Source: Hyphomicrobiales bacterium (GTDB lineage: Bacteria; Pseudomonadota; Alphaproteobacteria; Rhizobiales; Rhizobiaceae). Taken from it: a DNA stretch of 42,982 nt. Numbering within the stretch: the first letter of the stretch is position 1; every line of letters begins with the position of its first letter. Location: the NCBI GenBank assembly GCA_002400845.2, contig NVRK02000120.1, positions 1-42,982 of the forward strand, read 5' to 3'. The notes under the pieces are model-generated. The model did no database searches and was not told the origin of the DNA. It saw nothing but the letters and a program-made list of their open reading frames with translations. Position numbers and translations under genes: made by a program. Shown here in pieces: positions 9,990 through 21,046 of the stretch.

Positions 9990-10825
9990 TAACCTTTTAC
10001 GATCGCATCAATTGCCATCATCTGTTCCAGCAATGGCTTCATCTCATGCAAGCGCATCATATTAGGGCCATCTGATGATGTTGTATTGTCTGGATCTTCA
10101 TGAGTTTCGATAAACACACCACCAACGCCAACAGCAATGGCCGCGCGTGATAGAGGTGGAACCATTGTTCGATCGCCACCAGACGTGCCGCCCTGCCCGC
10201 CTGGGCTTTGAACGGAATGCGTTGCATCAAAAATAATCGGAGCACCAGTTTGTTCTGCCATAATAGGCAAAGCACGCATGTCAGAAACGAGCGTATTATA
10301 ACCAAAGCTTGCGCCACGCTCTGTTACCAAAACATTTGAGTTACCGCTATCGGTTATCTTTTTAACAACGTTCTTCATATCCCAAGGCGCTAAGAACTGC
10401 CCTTTTTTAACATTGATAACAGCTCCAGTTTGCGCCGCCGCAATCAACAAATCTGTTTGACGGCACAAAAATGCAGGAATTTGCAAAACATCTACATGTT
10501 TAGCAACCAGCGCACATTGTTCCGCTGTATGAATATCAGTCAGCACTTTGATATCCAGCTCTTTGCGAAGATCATCAAAAATTGGCATAGCAATATCAAT
10601 GCCAGAACCGCGCGTACTATCAATGCTGGTTCTATTAGCTTTGTCATAGCTGGATTTATAGATAAACCCGATACCAAGTTCAGCAGTTAATTCTTTGAGA
10701 GCGCCAGCCATATCAAATGCATGTTGGCGGCTTTCTAACTGGCATGGGCCAGCAATTAATGAAAAAGGCTTTGTTTGTGAAAATAACGCTTCACCAACTT
10801 TTACTTCAGAATTTGCAGCTGACAT
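9986..10825 (-). CDS. kdsA: 3-deoxy-8-phosphooctulonate synthase
   Basis: Condenses phosphoenolpyruvate with arabinose 5-phosphate to make Kdo 8-phosphate for the inner core of lipopolysaccharide; cytoplasmic TIM barrel. The 279-residue length is usual. The stretch LIAGPCQLES near the N-terminus and DATHSVQSPGGQGG near residue 200 are characteristic. It ends by convergent overlap with the LprI-like gene and begins 34 nt after the VOC-protein gene, in the order pyrG-VOC-kdsA that suggests one transcript. Confidence 0.97.
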   Translation of the reverse strand: MSAANSEVKVGEALFSQTKPFSLIAGPCQLESRQHAFDMAGALKELTAELGIGFIYKSSYDKANRTSIDSTRGSGIDIAMPIFDDLRKELDIKVLTDIHTAEQCALVAKHVDVLQIPAFLCRQTDLLIAAAQTGAVINVKKGQFLAPWDMKNVVKKITDSGNSNVLVTERGASFGYNTLVSDMRALPIMAEQTGAPIIFDATHSVQSPGGQGGTSGGDRTMVPPLSRAAIAVGVGGVFIETHEDPDNTTSSDGPNMMRLHEMKPLLEQMMAIDAIVKGY

Positions 10826-10859
10826 AAATTACTCTCTAGTTTAAATTAATTTTTGAACT

Positions 10860-11756
10860 TCACTTATGGTTTTCAAAAGCGATGACACAACCTTGGCCAG
10901 CCGCATGATCGACAACCAAACGCCCTGCGATGGTTTTGGCTTTAATTTTTGATTTTTTCAAAAATGCTTCTGTTTTTTCTAAATCACGAACACCAATAAC
11001 AAAAGCACGCAATCGCAATCCACGCGAGTGACAGCCTTTACTCATGCCAAACCAAGCCTTAAGCCCTTCACCCGTATAAACAGCAATATTGGCATTGGCA
11101 GACTTTATATCCATGCCAAAGGAATGTGAGTTTACTTCGCGCTGATTGATAACTTCTTGCAAGATATATTGAAAATCAGAAGGTACAGCCTCGCTTAAAA
11201 CCACTTCTTTAATGCTAACAGCACCGTTTTTGTGCTTTTGCAATTTCTTTTTATCAACAACAGGCGGATTGATACGCTCGCATGTAACGAAGAAACTGTC
11301 TGGGGAACGTAAATCGCCTGCAAATGCCAGTTTAAATCCAGCTTGTGAAATATTACCATTGCCATCATCTACATCGCGCATGAATTTTAGCATTTTACCA
11401 GCACTCATGCCATGTTTTTTAAATTGCTTATGATCGCCGTCGCTATCTTTACTGCCAAAAACGACTGCTGAAAAACCTTCGTGGCCTTTGCGAAAACGAA
11501 ACGCTTGATCGCGCTCAACAAATACATTGCCTTTTAACGCAGCTTTTTCACATGTCTCGCGGTGGTCAATTGCCAAAGGCTCAAGATAAGTATCGTCTTT
11601 AAAAAATACACAGGCGTTTTCTGTACCAAAGGGATGTTTTGCATCTGGCGCGACCGTAAACCCTAGAGAAGTCAAACGCTCTCTAGCAATTTCCAAATTT
11701 GTAACGGGCAAAACCAAATGATCTACTGGACGGATATCTCTTACACTCGTGCTCAT
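10860..11756 (-). CDS. VOC-superfamily (glyoxalase-like) protein
   Basis: A 298-residue cytoplasmic protein with two halves of the vicinal-oxygen-chelate fold. The first half opens with DHLVLPVTNLEIARERLTSLGF, the classic first strand with a possible metal-binding His, and resembles the Glyoxalase_3 type. The second half, after about residue 190, repeats the pattern less clearly. The substrate is unknown. The gene lies between pyrG and kdsA, a place where many Hyphomicrobiales carry such a gene as far as I recall. Confidence 0.8.
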   Translation of the reverse strand: MSTSVRDIRPVDHLVLPVTNLEIARERLTSLGFTVAPDAKHPFGTENACVFFKDDTYLEPLAIDHRETCEKAALKGNVFVERDQAFRFRKGHEGFSAVVFGSKDSDGDHKQFKKHGMSAGKMLKFMRDVDDGNGNISQAGFKLAFAGDLRSPDSFFVTCERINPPVVDKKKLQKHKNGAVSIKEVVLSEAVPSDFQYILQEVINQREVNSHSFGMDIKSANANIAVYTGEGLKAWFGMSKGCHSRGLRLRAFVIGVRDLEKTEAFLKKSKIKAKTIAGRLVVDHAAGQGCVIAFENHK

Positions 11757-11893
11757 AAAAACTCACATATCTAACAGCGAAATAGCTGAACAAAACTCTA
11801 GGACGGATGTTTGCCCGATTGGAACCCCATTTGCAAGGCAACATACCATCTGCCACTATATCGCGACAAGATGGCGTGCTTACAAGTTAGTAA

Positions 11894-13543
<1,650 letters not shown>

Positions 13544-13655
13544 CTATTCTAAAATTTATCGATTCGCAAAGCGAATTTTTGTTTGTTGTACGAAATTCAC
13601 AAGAAAGTTGTTTAAAAGAACATTGTTCCTATAAAATCAGTAAAATCTTGTTCAC

Positions 13656-13686
13656 AAAAAAAGCCCAGCATAACAGCCAGGCCTTT
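13656..13686 (-). terminator. Rho-independent terminator downstream of secG
   Basis: Minus-strand stem AAAG-(G)-CCTGGC with GCTGGGCTTT (one bulged G and two G-T pairs), 6-nt loop, followed by seven T. It sits about 55 nt after the secG stop. Confidence 0.7.
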
Positions 13687-13740
13687 AATTCAGTTTTAGC
13701 AAGCATATAAATGCTCAAGAAAACTTTATAGTTACCTGTC

Positions 13741-14124
13741 CTAATTACCTGTAGGTACGCTCGGTTCTGCTGGATTTGCATCATCAACAGGAGCAGTTTT
13801 TTCGCTCTCTGGTGTAATTTGATCCAAAATACTAGCACCACCTTCACCTTGAGTTGTTGGAACGCTGTCCAAAAAGTCAGATGAACTTTCATTTGAACCA
13901 GAAATAATAGCCAGCGCAATAGAAGTTGCAAAGAATGTTGCAGCAAGCACTGCGGTTACCTTTGTAAGAGCACTTGCGGCGCCTCTAGCAGACATAAATC
14001 CACCGCCGCCGCCGCCGCCACCGCCGCCCATACCAAGAGCGCCACCTTCAGAGCGTTGCAACAAAACAACGACTACAAGTGCAAATACCACCATTAAGTG
14101 GATAACAATAAGAACAGTTTCCAT
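13741..14124 (-). CDS. secG: Preprotein translocase subunit SecG
   Basis: Accessory membrane subunit of the SecYEG translocon. The 127-residue product has a first membrane helix (about 2-22), the SecG loop VVLLQRSEGGALG, a run of ten glycines, and a second membrane helix (about 55-74), then a polar acidic Pro/Ser/Thr-rich tail of about 50 residues. The glycine run is encoded by a GGN trinucleotide tract at about 14002-14028. A terminator hairpin follows. In many relatives tpiA lies beside it; here the neighbour is a PpiD-like gene. Confidence 0.95.
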   Translation of the reverse strand: METVLIVIHLMVVFALVVVVLLQRSEGGALGMGGGGGGGGGGFMSARGAASALTKVTAVLAATFFATSIALAIISGSNESSSDFLDSVPTTQGEGGASILDQITPESEKTAPVDDANPAEPSVPTGN

Positions 14125-14393
14125 TTAAATACCTTGAAAAAGCTTGTTACACATATGTCCAGCCTCAAACAGGCCACCATATAAGCATAATATTTGGACC
14201 TATCTATAGCTGGCAGACTTCACTTGCAAGCTTTTAGGACAAACAAATCACATAAACTGCTAATTTTAACATTATCATCAGTTGAGGTGTTAAAGTGAAC
14301 ACAGTATAGACTATAACTAACTTATAACATTTGCTGAGCTTCAACTGCTATTTTGCAATCGCCAGCACGAAAATTGACATATAGGATTTTTAA

Positions 14394-16298
14394 ATGCTTG
14401 GCATGATGCGTAACGCCAGTGGTGGCTGGTTGACCAAAATATTTCTTTTCTTACTTGCTGCAAGTTTTGCTGTTTTCGGCGTTTCCGCCTCCATTTTTTC
14501 TGGACCAGGAAGTTCTGTAATCTCCGTTGGAGAGACAACTGTAGATGTACTTGATTATCGTTTAGCTTATTCTAATCAGGTAAATGCAATTTCTCGCCAA
14601 TTGGGAACACAAATAACAACAGCGCAAGCAGCGAACTTTGGTGTTCCTCAAACCGTATTAAACAATCTTACATCTGGCGCGGTGCTAGATGAAAATACTC
14701 GCAAAATGGGATTGGGCATATCGAAAGAAAAATTAGCTGAAATGATTGGCGATGATACATCGTTTCATGATGCATCAGGCAATTTCTCTCGTTTTCAACT
14801 TCAAGGCGTTCTGCGCCAAATCGGAATGTCAGAAGATCAATACCTAAAGAACAGAACGTCTGTTGCCGTTCGTAGCCAATTAATTCAAGGCGTCGCGCAA
14901 AACACAAAATTACCAGATGTGTTTTATGAGATACTAGGCAAATCACGCGCAGAAAAACGCATATTTGAATATACAACGATAACCGCTAACGACATCGTAC
15001 CTATTACAGAGCCGAGCGATAGTGACCTACAAACATTTTACGACGACAATAAAATCAATTACCAAGCGCCTGAATATCGCAAAGTAACTATAGTTAAATT
15101 ACAAGCGGCAGACATTGCAGATGAAGTTGGCGTAACCAAAGATGAAATAGAAGCTGAATATGAAGCAACAAAAACCATCTACACTAAACCAGAAACTAGA
15201 GACGTTCAGCAATTAGTTTTCACTAATCGCACAAGAGCAGAAGCCGTTGCAAAACGTATTGCAGATGGCGCATCATATGATGACATCATAGCAGAACAGA
15301 AGAAGACAACAGCAGATGTAAGCTTGGGCAATTTAGCAAAAACTGGCATTTCTGATAAAAACATCGCTGATGCGGCATTTGCTCTGCCTTTAAACGAAGT
15401 AAGTGAAGTTGTTGATGGACTGTTTGGCGCTGTAATTATACGTGTCGTTGAAATCAACCCTAAGTCTATCAAACCACTTGCAGATGTAGAAAGCGATCTA
15501 AGAAAAACGATCGCCCTTAGACTTGCACTTGATAGTATTGATGACACACACGACAAAATAGTTGATGACAGAGCCGCTGGTGAAACATTAATTGACGCAG
15601 CCAAATTATCTAATCTAACGGTTCGCAATATTGAAACAATAGACAGTACAGGCCGCGATATTAATGGTGACTTGGTTAAAAACCTCCCAGAAATCAGAAA
15701 GCTAATTGCGGACATATTTAGTACTGCTGAAGGTGTAGAAGCAGCCCCTACTCCAATTGGCGCAGATGGTTATGTTTGGTTTGAAGTAGAAAAAATCATC
15801 GAAACACGTTTAAAACCATTGAACGAAGTTAAAGCAGAAGCCATTACAGATTATAAAGCAGAAGAAACCGACAAAGCGGTAGAAGCATTGGCAATTTCTG
15901 TTCAAGAGAAACTTACATCAGGCATGTCTTTTGAAACAATCTTAAAAGACATTACTAAATCTGAAGATGTATCAGCTCGCATTCAAAAATCAGCATCGCT
16001 TCTTCGTACAGACACAAGTGCCGACTTAAATGGTTCCGCTGTTCGCTCTGGCTTTTCTATTAAAAAAGGCAAAACAAGTGTGTCTGACAATAATGACACC
16101 ACAGGCAAAATTGTTTTAACTGTTAGCGAAATTATTGTGGGCGAAAAACAAGATATTGAACAGGCTAATAAGGATCAACAAGACGGTGCACTACAAAACG
16201 ACTTGTTAACTGCCCTTGTAGATAGCTTACAAAGCAAACAGACTGTAAGCATAAATCAAGAAGCAATTGCCGCGGCGTTTATAACCGGCAATTACTAG
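14394..16298 (+). CDS. PpiD-like membrane-anchored peptidyl-prolyl isomerase (SurA_N plus parvulin)
   Basis: Periplasmic folding factor anchored to the inner membrane, probably near the Sec translocon. The 634 residues contain a short cytoplasmic N-terminus, one membrane segment (about 13-33), a SurA-N/PpiD-type helical region (about 38-190), a parvulin-like domain (about 264-352, with QLVFTNRTRAEAVAKRI at its start) and a long C-terminal region. The parvulin domain looks degenerate, as in PpiD, so chaperone activity may matter more than isomerisation. AGGA precedes ATG 14394. It lies 75 nt before trpD. Confidence 0.88.
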   Translation: MLGMMRNASGGWLTKIFLFLLAASFAVFGVSASIFSGPGSSVISVGETTVDVLDYRLAYSNQVNAISRQLGTQITTAQAANFGVPQTVLNNLTSGAVLDENTRKMGLGISKEKLAEMIGDDTSFHDASGNFSRFQLQGVLRQIGMSEDQYLKNRTSVAVRSQLIQGVAQNTKLPDVFYEILGKSRAEKRIFEYTTITANDIVPITEPSDSDLQTFYDDNKINYQAPEYRKVTIVKLQAADIADEVGVTKDEIEAEYEATKTIYTKPETRDVQQLVFTNRTRAEAVAKRIADGASYDDIIAEQKKTTADVSLGNLAKTGISDKNIADAAFALPLNEVSEVVDGLFGAVIIRVVEINPKSIKPLADVESDLRKTIALRLALDSIDDTHDKIVDDRAAGETLIDAAKLSNLTVRNIETIDSTGRDINGDLVKNLPEIRKLIADIFSTAEGVEAAPTPIGADGYVWFEVEKIIETRLKPLNEVKAEAITDYKAEETDKAVEALAISVQEKLTSGMSFETILKDITKSEDVSARIQKSASLLRTDTSADLNGSAVRSGFSIKKGKTSVSDNNDTTGKIVLTVSEIIVGEKQDIEQANKDQQDGALQNDLLTALVDSLQSKQTVSINQEAIAAAFITGNY

Positions 16299-16373
16299 AG
16301 GATATTGACTGGCTAAATTGACTGTCAAAAATAAGTTCATCTAATAGTATTTGAAAAATTGGGAAAATTTTAA

Positions 16374-17390
16374 ATGGCGTTTAAAGACATCATATCCAAA
16401 GTAGCCGATGGCAATGCGCTAAGCGTTGAAGAAACTGAAGAAGCATTTGGCTTTTTAATGTCAGGCGATGCAAGCCCGGCACAAATTGCGGCACTTCTTG
16501 TTGGGCTTAGAGTACGAGGCGAAACGCAAGACGAATTTGTTGGCGCTATTAAAGCGATGCGATCAAAAATGTTACCTGTCGATGCACCTGATGATGCAAT
16601 TGACATTGTTGGCACTGGCGGAGATTCAAAAGGGTCTCTTAATATATCAACAGCTACAGCAATCGTTGTTGCTGGCACTGGTGTAAAAGTTGCAAAGCAT
16701 GGCAATAGAGCCCTGTCTTCAAAGTCTGGCGCGGCAGATACTCTTATTGAGCTGGGTGTAAATTTAGACCTATCACCAAGCCAAATTACAGATTGCATTG
16801 AAGACGCAAACATCGGCTTTATGTTTGCACCCAATCACCATTCTGCAATGCGCCATGTAGGCCCTGTTCGAGTAGAGTTAGGCATAAGAACCATATTCAA
16901 CTTACTTGGCCCTATGTGTAACCCTGCTGGCGTTAAACGCCAATTGTTGGGTGTATACTCTCCTATATGGTCTATTACGATGGCTAAAGTATTAGCTGAA
17001 CTTGGATCGGAAAAAGTTTGGGTCGTGCACGGTGAAGGCTTTGACGAAATAACCATTACAGGCACAACTCAGGTTGCAATGCTTGAAAATGGATCTGTGA
17101 AAGTACGCGATTTAGCACCAAAAGATTTTGGTTTAAACATTCAACCAGAAAGCGCCATTGCTGGCGGCGATGCTAAATACAATGCGGCGGCCCTAAACAG
17201 ATTATTAGATGGTGAAAAATCTGCATACAGAGACATGGTTCTAATGAATGCGGCGTCTTCGCTTGTAATCGCTGATAAAGCAAAATCACTTTTAGACGGT
17301 GTCGCGATAGCCGCAAAAGCAATTGACGATGGTTCAGCTGCGAATACTCTTAAAAAATTGGTTGATGTTTCCAACCAAGGCAAAGCATAA
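16374..17390 (+). CDS. trpD: Anthranilate phosphoribosyltransferase
   Basis: Second step of tryptophan synthesis: joins anthranilate to phosphoribosyl pyrophosphate. The 338-residue length is normal. The PRPP-binding motif GTGGD is at residues 80-84, followed by KGSLNISTA, the [15 protein letters not shown] stretch and the [10 protein letters not shown] motif. It is the first biosynthetic gene of trpD-trpC-moaC-moeA; trpC starts 22 nt further on. No trp leader or attenuator is visible in the short gap before it. Confidence 0.97.
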   Translation: MAFKDIISKVADGNALSVEETEEAFGFLMSGDASPAQIAALLVGLRVRGETQDEFVGAIKAMRSKMLPVDAPDDAIDIVGTGGDSKGSLNISTATAIVVAGTGVKVAKHGNRALSSKSGAADTLIELGVNLDLSPSQITDCIEDANIGFMFAPNHHSAMRHVGPVRVELGIRTIFNLLGPMCNPAGVKRQLLGVYSPIWSITMAKVLAELGSEKVWVVHGEGFDEITITGTTQVAMLENGSVKVRDLAPKDFGLNIQPESAIAGGDAKYNAAALNRLLDGEKSAYRDMVLMNAASSLVIADKAKSLLDGVAIAAKAIDDGSAANTLKKLVDVSNQGKA

Positions 17391-17412
17391 ATACTAAAGC
17401 AAAGCGTAGATA

Positions 17413-18222
17413 ATGGCAGATATACTAGATAAAATTGGCGCTTATAAGCGAGAAGAAATTGCTGCTGCAAAAGCAAAAATCTCGCTTGAAGAAATCAAGC
17501 AATTAGCCAATGAGCAAGATCAAACGCGCGGGTTTATAAATGCACTACGCGCGAAACTAGACAACGACCAATATGCGCTGATTGCCGAAGTTAAAAAAGC
17601 CAGTCCTTCAAAGGGATTAATCAGAGCGGATTTTAATCCACCGCTATTGGCTAAAGCATATGAAGATGGTGGCGCGGCTTGCCTGTCTGTTTTAACCGAC
17701 ACGCCTTCTTTTCAAGGCGCACCAAAATTTTTGATTGAAGCAAGAAAAGCGACCAACCTTCCAGCCCTTCGCAAAGACTTTATGTACGAACCATACCAAG
17801 TCTATGAGGCCAGAGCATGGGGCGCAGACTGCATACTCATTATCATGGCGGCGCTAAATGATGATGAAGCAGTCGCGCTTGAAGAAACTGCCTTTGCGCT
17901 CAAGATGGATGTGCTGATTGAAGTTCACAATGAAAACGAGTTAGACCGCGCACTCGCACACTTAAAGTCTCAACTTTTAGGCGTTAACAATCGCAATCTC
18001 AAAACCTTTGAGACTGATCTTACAACATCGGAGCGTTTATCTAAATTAGCACCAAAGGATAAATTGTTAGTTGGAGAAAGCGGCCTGTCTACACCGCAAG
18101 ACTTATCGCGCATGGCAAAATCTAACATCAATACATTTTTAATTGGCGAAAGCCTTATGCGCCAAGAGAATGTGACGGCGGCGACCAAAGCATTGCTTTT
18201 AAAAACCAATCAGGCCGCTTAA
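17413..18222 (+). CDS. trpC: Indole-3-glycerol-phosphate synthase
   Basis: Ring-closing step of tryptophan synthesis; TIM barrel. The 269-residue protein shows the signature [12 protein letters not shown] near residue 60, the catalytic LRKDFM, and the phosphate-binding [11 protein letters not shown] near the end. It is a stand-alone TrpC with no TrpF domain. The stop is followed within 2 nt by the moaC ATG, indicating tight coupling of tryptophan and molybdenum-cofactor genes in one operon. Confidence 0.97.
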   Translation: MADILDKIGAYKREEIAAAKAKISLEEIKQLANEQDQTRGFINALRAKLDNDQYALIAEVKKASPSKGLIRADFNPPLLAKAYEDGGAACLSVLTDTPSFQGAPKFLIEARKATNLPALRKDFMYEPYQVYEARAWGADCILIIMAALNDDEAVALEETAFALKMDVLIEVHNENELDRALAHLKSQLLGVNNRNLKTFETDLTTSERLSKLAPKDKLLVGESGLSTPQDLSRMAKSNINTFLIGESLMRQENVTAATKALLLKTNQAA

Positions 18223-18224
18223 TT

Positions 18225-18740
18225 ATGAGTGATAAACTAACCCACATCAGCCACAATGGCCAAGCCAATATGGTGGATATTGGAGACAAAGAAAATACCG
18301 TCCGTATAGCACATGCCTCTGGCAAAATTGTCATGCACCACGACACACTAAAAATGATTTTAGCAGGCGACAATAAAAAAGGCGATGTGTTAGGCGCGGC
18401 CCGCATTGCTGGCATAATGGCTGCTAAAAAAACATCAGACCTTATTCCCCTTTGCCATCCCTTAGCGCTTAGCAAGATAACCGTAGACATTGAAGCAGAT
18501 GAGAAACTACCTGGTTTAATTGTCACCACATCTGCAAAGCTAACGGGTAAAACTGGCGTTGAAATGGAAGCCCTAACCGCCTGTACTATTGCTTGTCTTA
18601 CAATTTATGACATGGCAAAAGCAGTGGATCGCGGCATGCAAATTACCGACATTCAAGTTGATGAAAAATCTGGTGGAAAGTCAGGACACTGGAAGAATGA
18701 TGATTCAAAAACCATGTCTAAAACCAGACAAGGCAGCTAA
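18225..18740 (+). CDS. moaC: Cyclic pyranopterin monophosphate synthase
   Basis: Acts with MoaA in the first step of molybdenum-cofactor synthesis. The 171 residues carry the family signatures [12 protein letters not shown] and the later [23 protein letters not shown], with the catalytic Lys and Asp regions, and the near-terminal KSGGKSGHW. It begins 2 nt after trpC and is followed after 36 nt by moeA. Confidence 0.97.
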   Translation: MSDKLTHISHNGQANMVDIGDKENTVRIAHASGKIVMHHDTLKMILAGDNKKGDVLGAARIAGIMAAKKTSDLIPLCHPLALSKITVDIEADEKLPGLIVTTSAKLTGKTGVEMEALTACTIACLTIYDMAKAVDRGMQITDIQVDEKSGGKSGHWKNDDSKTMSKTRQGS

Positions 18741-18776
18741 ACAAGTCGCCCAATTAAGCACTTAAGGACGCATTTG

Positions 18777-20063
18777 ATGTCTACTATTTTTGATGATGAG
18801 AATGTCTTGCATAAAGGTCTTGTACCACCACAAAAAGCTTTGGGGTTGGTGCTAAAAGATGCAACTTCCATTGACGTTGAAAGCGTTGATTTATTACATT
18901 GTAATGGACGTGTATTAGCTGAAGACATTTCTGCCCAACGTACACAACCACCCTTTGATGCATCTGCCATGGACGGATATGCGGTACGACAAGCCGATGT
19001 TACTGCCACACCCTGCGATTTGAAAATAATTGGTCAATCAGCGGCAGGTCACGCATTTCAAGGCAGAATTAAAAAAGGTGAAGCGGTACGTATATTTACA
19101 GGTGCGCCAATACCTTTGGGTGCTGATACAATTATCATTCAAGAAAACACAAAAGCCCCACCACAAGAAAAAGGTCGCGGGATTGGGTTTCATATTTGCG
19201 TTTTATCAGCCGAAGCTAAAGGAAAATTCATTCGTCCTGCTGGTTTAGATTTTAGCGAAGGGCAAGTATTACTGAATAAAGATCAAGTTCTCAATCCACA
19301 AAGCATATCCCTTGCCGCTTCTATGAATCATGCAAGTTTACCCGTATTCAAGAAACCTAATGTGGCAATTTTGGCCACTGGTGACGAGTTAGTACTGCCA
19401 GGAAGCACACTAGAAGCAAGCCAAATCATAGCCTCGAACACTTATGGGATTGCTGCAATCGCAAAAGAAGCTGGCGCAAATGTTCTAAATCTTGGCATTG
19501 CTAATGATACATTTGACGATCTGAAAAACATCATTTCTGACGCCATAAACAATGGTTCAGATTTAATAGTAACTTCTGGTGGTGCATCTGTTGGCGACCA
19601 CGACCTTGTTAAACCTGTAATGGAAAGTTTAGGCTTTGTATTTTCATTCATTAAAATTGCGATGAAACCAGGCAAGCCAGTTATATTTGGACGAACGATT
19701 ATTGATGGAAAAGAAAGACGGTTTCTTGGACTTGCTGGCAATCCAGTTTCTAGCCTTGTCAGCAGTCATATTTTCCTAAAGCCGCTCATACAGTTACTCG
19801 CTGGAAAGCCACCAGAATTTGTAAAACAGATTGAGGCGACGATAACGCAGCCACTTGAGGCAAATGGCGATCGAGAAGACTACATGCGCGGCTTTGCGAC
19901 AAGAATGCCAAATGGCGAAATTGAAACAGAGGCTTTTACCAAGCAAGACAGTTCAATGTTAGCCACTTTGAACAGAGCAAACTGCTTGATAATTCGCCAA
20001 GTTGATGCAAAAAAATTAAACATTGGCGACAAAACACCTATCATTTTATTGCAAAATATTTAG
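18777..20063 (+). CDS. moeA: Molybdopterin molybdenumtransferase
   Basis: Inserts molybdate into adenylated molybdopterin. The 428 residues have the MoeA N-terminal domain (QPPFDASAMDGYAV), the central MoCF-binding domain (TSGGASVGDHD, then GLAGNPVS) and the C-terminal small domain. The frame also has TTG at 18774, but ATG 18777 is 8 nt after AAGGA and is used here. In many relatives lexA follows; here a short-chain dehydrogenase does. Confidence 0.96.
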   Translation: MSTIFDDENVLHKGLVPPQKALGLVLKDATSIDVESVDLLHCNGRVLAEDISAQRTQPPFDASAMDGYAVRQADVTATPCDLKIIGQSAAGHAFQGRIKKGEAVRIFTGAPIPLGADTIIIQENTKAPPQEKGRGIGFHICVLSAEAKGKFIRPAGLDFSEGQVLLNKDQVLNPQSISLAASMNHASLPVFKKPNVAILATGDELVLPGSTLEASQIIASNTYGIAAIAKEAGANVLNLGIANDTFDDLKNIISDAINNGSDLIVTSGGASVGDHDLVKPVMESLGFVFSFIKIAMKPGKPVIFGRTIIDGKERRFLGLAGNPVSSLVSSHIFLKPLIQLLAGKPPEFVKQIEATITQPLEANGDREDYMRGFATRMPNGEIETEAFTKQDSSMLATLNRANCLIIRQVDAKKLNIGDKTPIILLQNI

Positions 20064-20117
20064 GTCTTAATACACTCATACTCACACTGAAACGCAACTC
20101 AACACAAAGACATTAAC

Positions 20118-21029
20118 ATGACGATAGACTTCAACGACCAAGTAGCAATTGTAACAGGTGCAGGAAATGGCCTAGGAAAAAGCCATGCACTTGAACTAGC
20201 AAGGCGTGGCGCAAAGGTTGTTGTCAACGATTTCGGCGGCGCACGAGATGGTACAGGTGGTTCTCAATCTCCTGCTGATAAAGTCGTAGACGAAATCATT
20301 CAAAATGGGGGTCAAGCAATATCCAATGGTGCAAACGTGTCTGATTATTCTCAAGTACAAAAGATGGTTGAAGACACCCTTACAAAATGGGGCCGTATAG
20401 ATGTTCTCATTAACAATGCTGGAATTTTACGCGATAAAAGCTTTGGAAAAATGCCAATAGAAGATTGGCAAGGCGTCGTTAATGTTCATCTAAATGGATC
20501 AGCATATTGCAGTAAAGCGGTTTGGAATCAAATGAAAGACCAAAAGTATGGCCGTATTTTAATGACGACTTCGACGTCAGCAATCTACGGAAATTTTGGT
20601 CAAGCAAATTATGGCGCAGCAAAATTGGGTCTGGTTGGCTTAATGAATACGCTTTGCATTGAGGGTGAAAAAAGCAACATCAAGATCAATTGCATTGCAC
20701 CTTCTGCCGCAACAAGAATGACAGACGACCTTATGCCACCACAAATGCTAGAAGCACTAAACCCAGAATTTGCAACCCCTGCCGCAGTGTTTTTAGTGAG
20801 CGAGAAAGCACCCAATAGAACAGTTATGTTTGCAGGAGCTGGAACCTATTCAACATTAGAAATTCGTGAAAGCAAAGGCATATACCTAGAAGAATCCACA
20901 CGAAATGCAGATGGCGTTGCTGATAACTTTGATGCGATTAAAGACACTTCAAAGTCTGATACATTCACGCAAGGCATGGAACATATAATGAAGATTGTTC
21001 AAACAGCGGCAAAAAACAACACTAAATAA
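20118..21029 (+). CDS. Short-chain dehydrogenase, similar to the 3-hydroxyacyl-CoA dehydrogenase part of multifunctional enzyme 2
   Basis: NAD(P)-dependent oxidoreductase of 303 residues. The cofactor motif TGAGNGLG (13-20), NNAG (99-102), a Ser near 152 and the Y165-x3-K169 catalytic pair are present. The VNDFGGARDGTGGSQSPADKVVDEI stretch (shown in parts, about 36-60) is typical of the 17-beta-HSD4/MFE-2 subgroup, which oxidises 3-hydroxyacyl-CoA. The C-terminal 60 residues extend past the core fold. No acyl-CoA genes are nearby, so the substrate is inferred from family only. It converges on lptF with a 17-nt gap. Confidence 0.85.
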   Translation: MTIDFNDQVAIVTGAGNGLGKSHALELARRGAKVVVNDFGGARDGTGGSQSPADKVVDEIIQNGGQAISNGANVSDYSQVQKMVEDTLTKWGRIDVLINNAGILRDKSFGKMPIEDWQGVVNVHLNGSAYCSKAVWNQMKDQKYGRILMTTSTSAIYGNFGQANYGAAKLGLVGLMNTLCIEGEKSNIKINCIAPSAATRMTDDLMPPQMLEALNPEFATPAAVFLVSEKAPNRTVMFAGAGTYSTLEIRESKGIYLEESTRNADGVADNFDAIKDTSKSDTFTQGMEHIMKIVQTAAKNNTK

Positions 21030-21046
21030 CGTACACAATATGTACT

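Noticed and set aside
13562-13576. ATTCGC-AAA-GCGAAT hairpin followed by T-run on the plus strand
   Set aside because: No plus-strand gene ends before it; it lies in the leader of pyrG on the other strand, so it is not called as a terminator.
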